Source: Collinsella sp.
GTDB lineage: Bacteria; Actinomycetota; Coriobacteriia; Coriobacteriales; Coriobacteriaceae
Length of the DNA: 7,018 bases
NCBI GenBank assembly: GCA_019414645.1
Contig: DXLP01000051.1
Coordinates: 1 to 7,018 of the forward strand
Reading direction: 5' to 3'
Each line of letters begins with the position of its first letter. The stretch's first letter is position 1. Below the pieces are notes generated by a model. That model made no database searches and was not told the DNA's origin. It worked only from the letters and a program-made list of their open reading frames with translations. Of the stretch, positions 1 to 5,672 are shown in pieces. Made by a program: the position numbers and the translations under genes.

Positions 1-653
1 ACGCGGCCGTCGGCGAGCATCTGAACAACCTCGGGATACAGCACGTGCTCAATCGCGTGGATGTGCTCCTCGAGCGTGTCGACATCCCAACCTTCCTCGA
101 CAGCCAGCGCGCGCTGGGCGATGATGGGGCCGTTGTCGTAGATCTCGTTGGCAAAGTGCACGGTCACACCGGTTACCTTGACGCCGCGCGCAAAGGCATC
201 GTCGATCGCATGCGCGCCGGTAAAGCTCGGCAGCAGTGCCGGATGCAAGTTGACCACGCGGTTGGGAAACGCCGCCAGCAGCGGCGTGTGCACCATGCGC
301 ATGTAACCGGCCATGACCACATATTCGCAGCCGCGCTCGAGCAGCTCGTGCGCGATGATCTCGTCGGCGGCGATGGGGTCGGCATAGACATCCTTGGACA
401 GCGTGAGCGTCTGGATGCCCGCGCGCTCAGCGCGCTGCAAACCCTTAGCCGAAGGACGGCTCGACACCACAAGCTCAATCGAAGCGTTGAGCTTGCCGGC
501 GGCGATCAGATCGATCAGCGCCTGCAGGTTGGTACCCGAACCGCTGATGAGCACACCGATCTTGAGCGGCTCGGCCGTATCGGTGCCGGTCGGACGGGTG
601 TAGGGCACAAAGCCCAGGCCCTCGGCAGCAGCCATCTGCTCGTTAGCGCTCAT
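1..653 (-). CDS. purN: Phosphoribosylglycinamide formyltransferase PurN, 3' end cut by window edge
   Basis: This enzyme transfers a formyl group from 10-formyl-THF to GAR, giving FGAR, in cytosolic de novo purine synthesis. 217 residues are visible, and by comparison with E. coli PurN about 20 C-terminal residues are missing. The fold begins at KIGVLISGSGTNLQ (31-44), the usual N-terminal phosphate-binding stretch. The catalytic triad of the family is visible as Asn135 and His137 in NLHPALLPSF and Asp173 in YDNGPI. All three sit exactly 29 residues later than E. coli N106, H108 and D144. The offset comes from a roughly 30-residue N-terminal extension rich in Ala, Gly and Thr. The ATG at 653-651 overlaps the purM stop by 11 bases, which implies translational coupling. 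An AAGG about 12 bases upstream, inside purM, is a weak ribosome site. Met7 is a possible alternative start. The assignment is secure; the exact start is less so. Confidence 0.96.
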   Translation of the reverse strand, partial: MSANEQMAAAEGLGFVPYTRPTGTDTAEPLKIGVLISGSGTNLQALIDLIAAGKLNASIELVVSSRPSAKGLQRAERAGIQTLTLSKDVYADPIAADEIIAHELLERGCEYVVMAGYMRMVHTPLLAAFPNRVVNLHPALLPSFTGAHAIDDAFARGVKVTGVTVHFANEIYDNGPIIAQRALAVEEGWDVDTLEEHIHAIEHVLYPEVVQMLADGR

Positions 654-1746
654 CGGAGTACACGACCTTACCGGAGCCCTCGACGCACTCGCCCACGCGG
701 AACGGCTTCTCGCCCAGCGCGACCAGGGCCTCGGTCACCGCGGCCTCGTCCTCGGGAGCGACGATCAGGCACAGGCCGACGCCCATGTTGAAGGTCTTGC
801 ATGCCTCGTTGGGCGCGAGCTCGGCCTGGCGCGACACGTAGGTGATGACGGGAGGAACGTCCCAGCCCATCTCGGCACCGTTGCGGGTGACCACGGCGTC
901 GACGTCGTCGGCGAGCGCGCGGTTGAGGTTCTCGGTAATACCGCCGCCAGTGATGTGGGCAATGGCGTGCACCGGAGCGCCGCCGCGCAGCAGCTCCAGA
1001 ATCGGCTTGACGTAGATGCGCGTGGGAGCCAGCAGGGCGTCTGCCAGCGAAGCACCGCCGAGCTCCTCGAGCGGACGGCTCAGCTCCTCCGCCTTAGCGG
1101 CGGCCTCGGGCGTGCCCGGCTTAATGCCGTCGACGCCGATGACCTTGCGCACGAGCGAGTAGCCGTTGGAGTGCACGCCGGTGGAAGGCAGGCCCAGGAT
1201 CACATCGCCCGGGCGGACGTTTGCGGGGTCGAGCATCTTGGGACGGTCGACGACGCCCACGGTAAAGCCGGCAAGGTCGTAGTCGGCCGGAGCCATGACG
1301 CCGGGGTGCTCGGCCATCTCACCGCCCACGAGCGCGCAGCCCGCGAGCTTACAGCCATCGGCCACGCCCTTGATGATCTTTGCCATGTGCTCGGCCTCGA
1401 TGTGGCCGATGGCAACGTAGTCCAGGAAGAACAGCGGCTCGGCGCCCGAAGCCAGAATGTCGTTGACGCACATAGCGACCAGGTCCTGGCCCACCGTCTC
1501 GTGGCGATCCATGATCTGGGCGAGCACGAGCTTGGTGCCCACGCCGTCGGTACCGCTAATCAGAATCGGGTCTTCCATATCCTTAAGCGCGGCAGCCGAG
1601 AACAGGCCACCGAAGCCGCCGATGCCGCCGATAACCTCGGGGCGATTGGTGTCCTTGACCATCTGCTTAATCGCGTCGACGGCGCGGCCGCCCTCGGCGG
1701 TATCGACGCCGGCATCCTCATACGTCACATGCTTGCTGTCGCTCAT
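643..1746 (-). CDS. purM: Phosphoribosylformylglycinamidine cyclo-ligase (AIR synthetase) PurM
   Basis: PurM closes the imidazole ring, converting FGAM plus ATP to AIR, as a cytosolic dimer. The 367-residue length is normal to slightly long for the family. Signature motifs appear in order: YEDAGVD (9-15), GGFGGLF (43-49), the nucleotide-binding GTDGVGTKL (65-73), CVNDILASGAEPLFFLDY (93-110), GGEMAEHPG (141-149), GVHSNGYSLVR (190-200) and HITGGGITENLNR (264-276). The C-terminal NMGVGLCLIV stretch (320-329) is also typical. The ATG at 1746-1744 has a strong ribosome site, AGGAAGG, five bases upstream. The gene overlaps purN downstream by 11 bases. It lies 157 bp after purF, a gap that holds two hairpins, so it may be read through from purF, be attenuated, or have its own promoter. 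Confidence 0.98.
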   Translation of the reverse strand: MSDSKHVTYEDAGVDTAEGGRAVDAIKQMVKDTNRPEVIGGIGGFGGLFSAAALKDMEDPILISGTDGVGTKLVLAQIMDRHETVGQDLVAMCVNDILASGAEPLFFLDYVAIGHIEAEHMAKIIKGVADGCKLAGCALVGGEMAEHPGVMAPADYDLAGFTVGVVDRPKMLDPANVRPGDVILGLPSTGVHSNGYSLVRKVIGVDGIKPGTPEAAAKAEELSRPLEELGGASLADALLAPTRIYVKPILELLRGGAPVHAIAHITGGGITENLNRALADDVDAVVTRNGAEMGWDVPPVITYVSRQAELAPNEACKTFNMGVGLCLIVAPEDEAAVTEALVALGEKPFRVGECVEGSGKVVYSDER

Positions 1747-1903
1747 CTGAGCCTTCCTCTCCCACTACCGTGGCGCCGCGCGGACGCCAAACGGTGCTCA
1801 TAGTTGCGTTCATTTCGGCGCGCGCCATAACAACGCGCGCCGTCATATCAACAAAACAGCAGGTAAAACCTACCAAAATAAACCTGTCCCTACATGGCAG
1901 GCT
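1747..1903 (-). other. purF-purM intergenic region
   Basis: This 157-bp gap is long for two consecutive genes of one pathway; purM and purN overlap by contrast. Reading leftwards from purF, it holds an imperfect hairpin with a T-rich tail (1875-1904), a GC-rich perfect hairpin (1816-1842), and a small 5-bp stem TGGCG/CGCCA at 1771-1775 and 1785-1789. The purM ribosome site follows. A TTGATA with a TATGGC about 16 bases on was considered as a purM promoter, but the -10 is poor. I see no small gene here. Confidence 0.5.
1816..1842. repeat. Perfect GC-rich hairpin between purF and purM
   Basis: The arms CGGCGCGCG (1816-1824) and CGCGCGCCG (1834-1842) pair perfectly over 9 bp around a 9-base loop. 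Neither strand has a T run after the stem, so it is not a textbook intrinsic terminator. A processing, mRNA-stabilising or Rho-related role is possible but not shown. Confidence 0.6.
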
Positions 1904-1904
1904 T
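1875..1904 (-). terminator. Weak terminator-like hairpin directly after purF
   Basis: On the minus strand the stem runs from 1904 to 1896 and pairs with 1888 to 1880. It has about eight pairs including one G-U, with one C-A mismatch at 1897/1887, and a loop at 1895-1889. AUUUU then GG follows. The stem starts inside the purF stop codon. The mismatch and broken U run make full termination doubtful; partial attenuation before purM is possible. The same bases carry the GGGACAGG motif discussed as a repeat candidate. Confidence 0.3.
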
Positions 1905-3574
1905 TAGGCCTCGCCGTGCTCCTCTTCCCAGCTGCGGTCGTCGTATTTCTCGACCACGGCGTCGTCATCAAAGTGCAGCGGCTTGTCCAGGTTGCGGGGC
2001 TTAAAGCCCTCCATGAACTTGTCGCGGCCAAAACTCTCGGGAATCGCCACGGGGTAGCGGCCGGTAAAGCACGCATCGCAGTAACCGCCCTTGGGCATGA
2101 CCTTAAGCAGGCCCTCGACCGAAAGGAAGGCCAGCGAATCGGCGCCGATATACTCGCAAATCTCGTCGACCGTCTTGTTGGCGCTGATAAGCTGCGACTG
2201 CACGTCGGTATCGATACCGTAGAAGCACGGCCAGATAACCTCGGGTGAGTTGATGCGGATATGAATCTCCTTGGCGCCGGCGTTGCGTAGCATCTTGACG
2301 AGCTGCACCATGGTGGTGCCGCGCACGATGGAGTCGTCGATGACGACCAGGCGCTTGCCCTCGATGTTGTCGCGCAGCGGGTTGAGTTTCATACGCACGC
2401 CCATGGCGCGCAGCTCCTGCGTGGGTTCGATAAACGTACGGCCCACGTAGCGGTTCTTGATAAGGCCCTCGCCAAAGGGAATACCGCTCTCGTGCGAATA
2501 ACCCTCCGCGGGCGGCAGGCCGGAATCGGGCACGCCGATGACCAGGTCGGCCTCGACGGGCTCCTCGTGTGCCAGCTGACGACCCATGTCATAACGGCAG
2601 GCGTAGACGCTCTTGCCGTTCATGATGGAGTCGGGGCGAGCGAAGTAGACCTGCTCAAAGATGCAGTTAGCAGGCTCTTCGGCGGCAGGCACGCCCTGCT
2701 CGGACACAAGGCCCTCGGCGCTGATGCGCAAGATCTCGCCGGGACGGACGTCACGAACATACTCGGCGCCCACAATGTCGAGCGCGCACGTCTCGGAAGC
2801 AACGACCCAGCCGCCGGCGCGGGTGACATGGGTGGTGGCGTCGACCGTCGCGGCGCCGTCCTGCGACGGCAGCTGCGAAACGGATGCGGCATCGGCTTGG
2901 TCCAGACCCTCGTCCACCAGCTTGCCCAGCACGAGCGGGCGAATGCCGTGCGGATCGCGGAATGCGTAGAGCGCCTGCTCGTTGATGAGCGTCATGGCAT
3001 AGCCGCCGCGCACGAGCTCCATGGTCTTGCGAATGCCCTCGCGTAGATGGCCTGTACGCTGAGTAAAGTAACCGATAAGCTTAGTCGCGACCTCGGAATC
3101 CGAATTGGAAAGGAACGGCACGCCCAGCTCGATCAGCTGGCGGCGCAGCTCGTCGGTGTTGACGAGGGTACCGTTGTGCGCGAGCGCGATAATGACGCTA
3201 TTGATGGTAGAGAGGTGCGGCTGAGAGGCCTCCCAGCTCTTGGCACCGGCAGTGCCATAGCGCACGTGGCCCACGGCCAGCTGGCCGGAGAGTGTCGACA
3301 GGTCGGCGTTGGAGAACACGCGGTCGAGCAGGCCCAGGTCCTTGCGAACCATAACCGTGCCGCCATCACCCACGGCGATTCCCGCCGATTCCTGGCCGCG
3401 ATGCTGTAGCGCGCGCAGACCAAAGTACGTCAGTCGAGCCACATCGCGATCGGGTGCCCACACACCAAAAATGCCGCATTCCTCATGCAGCTGGTCGGAG
3501 TCCGGATCATACGTCGACATGGTCTTCACCTGTCCCGCGGCACGCTCGGCCGCGCGGATGGTTTCTTGAGACAT
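1904..3574 (-). CDS. purF: Amidophosphoribosyltransferase PurF, [4Fe-4S] type
   Basis: PurF catalyses the committed step of purine synthesis: PRPP plus glutamine gives phosphoribosylamine. The N-terminal Ntn glutaminase domain starts at Cys33 in EECGIFG, the expected catalytic residue after propeptide removal. RALQHRGQESAG (54-65), GHVRYGTAG (102-110) and LAHNGTL (131-137) follow. The phosphoribosyltransferase domain carries the PRPP loop VVIDDSIVRGTT (410-421). Four cysteines, 304, 450, 499 and 502 (the last two as CDAC), match the [4Fe-4S] ligands of the Bacillus-type enzyme. Residues about 218-250 are an acidic, Ala/Thr-rich insertion not present in B. subtilis PurF. The ATG at 3574 has GAGGGG five bases upstream and predicts a 32-residue propeptide. 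Met19 (ATG at 3520, preceded by AGGTGAAG) would give a more usual 14-residue one. The gene heads the purF-purM-purN run and is divergent from the membrane gene. Confidence 0.98.
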   Translation of the reverse strand: MSQETIRAAERAAGQVKTMSTYDPDSDQLHEECGIFGVWAPDRDVARLTYFGLRALQHRGQESAGIAVGDGGTVMVRKDLGLLDRVFSNADLSTLSGQLAVGHVRYGTAGAKSWEASQPHLSTINSVIIALAHNGTLVNTDELRRQLIELGVPFLSNSDSEVATKLIGYFTQRTGHLREGIRKTMELVRGGYAMTLINEQALYAFRDPHGIRPLVLGKLVDEGLDQADAASVSQLPSQDGAATVDATTHVTRAGGWVVASETCALDIVGAEYVRDVRPGEILRISAEGLVSEQGVPAAEEPANCIFEQVYFARPDSIMNGKSVYACRYDMGRQLAHEEPVEADLVIGVPDSGLPPAEGYSHESGIPFGEGLIKNRYVGRTFIEPTQELRAMGVRMKLNPLRDNIEGKRLVVIDDSIVRGTTMVQLVKMLRNAGAKEIHIRINSPEVIWPCFYGIDTDVQSQLISANKTVDEICEYIGADSLAFLSVEGLLKVMPKGGYCDACFTGRYPVAIPESFGRDKFMEGFKPRNLDKPLHFDDDAVVEKYDDRSWEEEHGEA

Positions 3575-3615
3575 GGCATCCCCTCAGAGCCTCGTTATTT
3601 GGCGTTACCTGCCCT

Positions 3616-3621
3616 ATTATA
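3616..3621 (-). promoter_or_regulatory. Putative purF promoter, -10 box
   Basis: A perfect TATAAT lies on the minus strand 41 bases upstream of the purF ATG, which would give a leader of roughly 35 bases. At a 16-18 base spacer the -35 region reads GGGAGT or similar, a poor match to TTGACA, so an activator or extended contacts may be needed. The short leader leaves no room for a purine riboswitch. Confidence 0.5.
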
Positions 3622-3657
3622 CGCACGGCAAGACAAGCACTCCCGCGCATGAACAGC

Positions 3658-3670
3658 GCTTTTTAAAAGC
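3658..3670. promoter_or_regulatory. AT-centred palindrome between the divergent promoters
   Basis: GCTTTT (3658-3663) and AAAAGC (3665-3670) form a perfect 6-bp palindrome around one T. It sits between the two outward-facing TATAAT boxes, upstream of both. Position and symmetry fit an operator, but no known binding consensus is recognised. Confidence 0.25.
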
Positions 3671-3680
3671 CCACCGAGCT

Positions 3681-3686
3681 TATAAT
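3681..3686 (+). promoter_or_regulatory. Putative promoter of the membrane gene, -10 box
   Basis: A perfect TATAAT faces rightwards, with no recognisable -35 at 16-18 bases upstream (GCTTTT or similar). If used, transcription would begin near 3693 and leave about 175 untranslated bases before the start codon at 3869. Confidence 0.4.
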
Positions 3687-3868
3687 CCGTTTTGCAGCCA
3701 AACATTTATTTGGCTTCACGACGTGGGTGGCAGTGCCACGCCGACCCTCACTACGCCACGCTTCGCCCGCCGTTAGGACTTACATTGTTGCAATTGGGAC
3801 GTTCGTCCTGTCTTTTGGCAGGTCGGCGGCGTATCCTTGTGCCTACAGCAAAACGAGAAAGGTTATGT
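3687..3868 (+). other. Long putative 5' leader with small hairpins
   Basis: No gene is convincing here; the open frame reading in from 3692 starts at TTG and is not conserved-looking. Visible stems are AGCCAAA/TTTGGCT (3696-3702 with 3709-3715, perfect), GTGGC/GCCAC (3727-3731 with 3735-3739) and its alternative CGTGG/CCACG (3722-3726 with 3736-3740). A further stem is CCTGTC/GGCAGG with a TTTT loop (3807-3822, one G-U). It ends in the ribosome site GAGAAAGG, six bases before the ATG at 3869. Confidence 0.35.
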
Positions 3869-5098
3869 ATGGATCGAAACGAACTCGACCCCAGCGTCCC
3901 CAGCGCCACGGAGGTCAAGAAGATCCCCCTCATCATTAAGGTATACGCCGTCCTGTGCATCCTGTCCGGCGTGGGCACGCTCCCGTCGGTCGGCGCCTTT
4001 ATGTGGCAGGTCATCACCGCACTCATCAACGGCAACGCCGCCGCCAAGCTCGGCGACAACACGCTCGTCGCGGTCGGACTAATTGTCGCCGGCATCATGC
4101 TCTCGGCTGCCAGTGCCGTCATCTTGATCATCTTTGGCCTGGACCTCATCAAGAACCAGCGCCGCAATGCCGCCCGTCTGTCCTATATCCTAATCGCGTT
4201 TACCGTCGTCGAGCTTTTGGTTGACGTGATGCTCCAGGGCATCGGGCCCTTCTTGCTGCGCCCTGCCATCCAGCTCGGCATCCTCGTCGCGCTTTCGGCC
4301 ACCGTCGACCCCACACTGCGCCAGGAGCGCGAGCTGCAGCGCCGCCTGCAGGAGATGCTCGACCGCGACGCCGCCGCCGAGGGCATGCTCGGGCGCGATG
4401 AAACCGGCGAGGGCTACATCAAGCTCAACTACTTCAACCTGTTCTGGGTATTCTTTGTCTGCTGCGTGCTCGGCCTGGTCCTGGAGGATATCTGGCATAT
4501 GACCGTCAATGATCCGGGTGTCTACCAGGACCGCGCCGGTATGCTGTTTGGCCCCTTCAGCCCCATCTACGGCTTTGGTGCCGTGCTCATGACCATGGTG
4601 CTCAACCGCTTCTATAAAAAGAACCCCATCATCATTTTCCTGGTGAGCGCCCTGCTCGGCGCCAGCTTTGAGGTGTTCGTGGGCTGGTTTATGCAGACCG
4701 CGTTTGGCGTGGTCTCGTGGAGCTACTCGCACATAACGCTGTTCGGTATGCCCGACCCGCTCGTGGTCCTCACGGGCGGACGCACCTGCACGGGCTTTGC
4801 CTGCCTGTGGGGCCTAGGTGGCCTCATCTGGATCAAGCTGCTGCTACCGAGGCTGCTTAAGCTCATCAACAAGATCCCCTGGAAGAGCCGCTACTCGGCC
4901 ACCGTCATCTTTACCGTCATTATGCTGGTCGACGGCGTCATGACGCTGCAGTCGCTCGACTACTGGTACCAGCGCGTTAACGGCACGGAGCCGGACATTC
5001 CCGTCGCACAGTTCTACGGCAAGTATTTCGATAACGACTACATGGAGAACCGCTTCCAGAGCATGACCATGAGCCCCAAGGACGCCACGCGCGTTTAG
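3869..5098 (+). CDS. Polytopic membrane protein with CmpB-type 'putative ABC transporter permease' domain
   Basis: This is a 409-residue integral membrane protein of unknown role. The start at 3869 is chosen because GAGAAAGG lies six bases upstream; frame upstream of it reads like non-coding sequence. The N-terminal half has about four hydrophobic helices (roughly 20-50, 65-92, 103-123, 127-146). A charged, probably cytosolic helix rich in Arg, Glu and Gln follows (147-185). The C-terminal half has a further four or five helices and matches the CmpB / putative ABC-transporter-permease family. Supporting motifs are GLVLEDIWH (202-210), GPFSPIYGFGA (228-238), SFEVFVGWF (266-274), WSYS (284-287) and a GRTCTGFACLWG block (304-315). 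The family name is historical: no ABC ATPase or binding protein lies nearby, so transport is unproven. The gene is divergent from purF, convergent with the moaE-like gene, and apparently monocistronic. Confidence 0.85.
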   Translation: MDRNELDPSVPSATEVKKIPLIIKVYAVLCILSGVGTLPSVGAFMWQVITALINGNAAAKLGDNTLVAVGLIVAGIMLSAASAVILIIFGLDLIKNQRRNAARLSYILIAFTVVELLVDVMLQGIGPFLLRPAIQLGILVALSATVDPTLRQERELQRRLQEMLDRDAAAEGMLGRDETGEGYIKLNYFNLFWVFFVCCVLGLVLEDIWHMTVNDPGVYQDRAGMLFGPFSPIYGFGAVLMTMVLNRFYKKNPIIIFLVSALLGASFEVFVGWFMQTAFGVVSWSYSHITLFGMPDPLVVLTGGRTCTGFACLWGLGGLIWIKLLLPRLLKLINKIPWKSRYSATVIFTVIMLVDGVMTLQSLDYWYQRVNGTEPDIPVAQFYGKYFDNDYMENRFQSMTMSPKDATRV

Positions 5099-5119
5099 CG
5101 CCCGCCGCGCCCAAAACGC

Positions 5120-5159
5120 AAAATGCCCGCCGGTATCACACGTACCGGTGGGCATTTTT
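5120..5159. terminator. Bidirectional intrinsic terminator between convergent genes
   Basis: Arms at 5120-5135 (AAAATGCCCGCCGGTA) and 5143-5158 (TACCGGTGGGCATTTT) pair over 16 bp with one non-Watson-Crick position, around a 7-base loop. The plus strand ends in TTTTT and the minus strand in TTTT. The odd position is a G-U pair in the plus transcript but an A-C mismatch in the minus one, so it should act best for the membrane gene while still serving the moaE-like gene. Confidence 0.92.
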
Positions 5160-5188
5160 ATAAACGATCCTTCTATCGACGCAATCCT

Positions 5189-5608
5189 CTATGCCTCGCG
5201 CTCGACCTCACTCACGCATTCGTTCTTGATGGTGCCAACGAGCGCCTGCAGTGCATCGACCACGTGTGGGCGAATGTCCCCGCCGATAAGCACGAGCATG
5301 ATGTCGTCACCTACGGTAAGCTCGCCGCTTGCCAGCCACACGCGCACATAGCCGATACCCGGCATCGCGCGCGTAGTCTCGATAGCAGACCGTACCTTTT
5401 CGGCGTCGCAGTCAAAGACCATGCCGCCCACCCTGTGGCCTGGCGCCACGCCATCGGTCTCGACTCCGCGCACCTCAGCCTTGGGCGTCGCGCGCACCAC
5501 ACCGTTATGCGTCAGATACATCCCACAGCCTGCCGCCGAAGCATCGGCCTTGGCCTCGCGCAGCCAAGCATCAATCGAAGGCATCAATTTGCCACTCTCG
5601 AGCATCAT
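5189..5608 (-). CDS. MoaE-like protein (molybdopterin synthase large-subunit family), degenerate active site
   Basis: This 139-residue soluble protein resembles MoaE, the catalytic subunit that adds dithiolene sulfur to make molybdopterin. The layout fits: THNGVVR (33-39), a central GGMVFD stretch (61-66), then GELTVGDDIMLVLIGGDIR (95-113) and an IKNE end (127-130). Against E. coli MoaE the last 30 residues align without gaps. Arg39 and Arg113 (E. coli R39, R104) and Lys128 (K119) are kept. The position of H103 is Ile112 and that of K126 is Val135. Standard MoaE chemistry is therefore doubtful. No moaD, moaA or other cofactor gene is in the window. The start has two adjacent ATGs (5608 and 5605) after AAGGGAG; the second has better spacing. 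It follows the sortase by 64 bp. The family call comes from my own motif comparison and is moderately certain. Confidence 0.6.
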   Translation of the reverse strand: MMLESGKLMPSIDAWLREAKADASAAGCGMYLTHNGVVRATPKAEVRGVETDGVAPGHRVGGMVFDCDAEKVRSAIETTRAMPGIGYVRVWLASGELTVGDDIMLVLIGGDIRPHVVDALQALVGTIKNECVSEVEREA

Positions 5609-5626
5609 TTCTCCCTTACCGTCGTC

Positions 5627-5663
5627 GAGTAGCCAATTTGGGACGGGGCCTTTTTAGCTACTC
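5627..5663. repeat. Inverted repeat with GGGACGGGGC core between sortase and moaE-like genes
   Basis: Perfect 7-base arms GAGTAGC (5627-5633) and GCTACTC (5657-5663) enclose a 23-base centre containing GGGACGGGGCC and TTTTT. A TCGA just outside each arm is offset by two bases. The layout resembles a short dispersed intergenic palindrome (REP-like) rather than a clean terminator, because the T run lies inside the loop. The copy lies 18 bases before the moaE-like start and could affect its expression. Confidence 0.5.
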
Positions 5664-5672
5664 TCGAACAAC

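Noticed and set aside
45..791. Long plus-strand open frame opposite purN and purM
   Set aside because: It is antisense to two well-supported genes, has low-complexity Arg/Pro/Gly-rich translation at its end, and crosses the purM-purN junction. It is a GC-driven shadow.
955..1803. Long plus-strand open frame opposite purM
   Set aside because: It covers the reverse of purM, whose motifs are all intact. It shows no recognisable domain or ribosome site; a mirror frame of high-GC coding DNA.
1786..1843. Separate promoter for purM from TTGATA and TATGGC in the gap
   Set aside because: The -10 candidate matches the consensus poorly and overlaps the strong GC hairpin, so the evidence is too thin to list.
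3722..3751. T-box-like GGGTGGCA followed by CCACG and ACCC in the membrane-gene leader
   Set aside because: The bases only loosely match the T-box antiterminator, with extra bases in the bulge. There is no room for a stem I specifier domain after the likely promoter, and the downstream gene is not an obvious amino-acid gene.
3692..3868. Upstream extension of the membrane protein to a TTG at 3692
   Set aside because: Fifty-nine extra residues would be Arg/Leu/Pro-rich without a domain, and the TTG lies about where transcription would begin. The ATG at 3869 has a proper ribosome site.
4190..4732. Minus-strand open frame within the membrane gene
   Set aside because: Histidine-, alanine- and glutamate-rich translation typical of the reverse of hydrophobic codons; the plus-strand frame has clear helices and family motifs.
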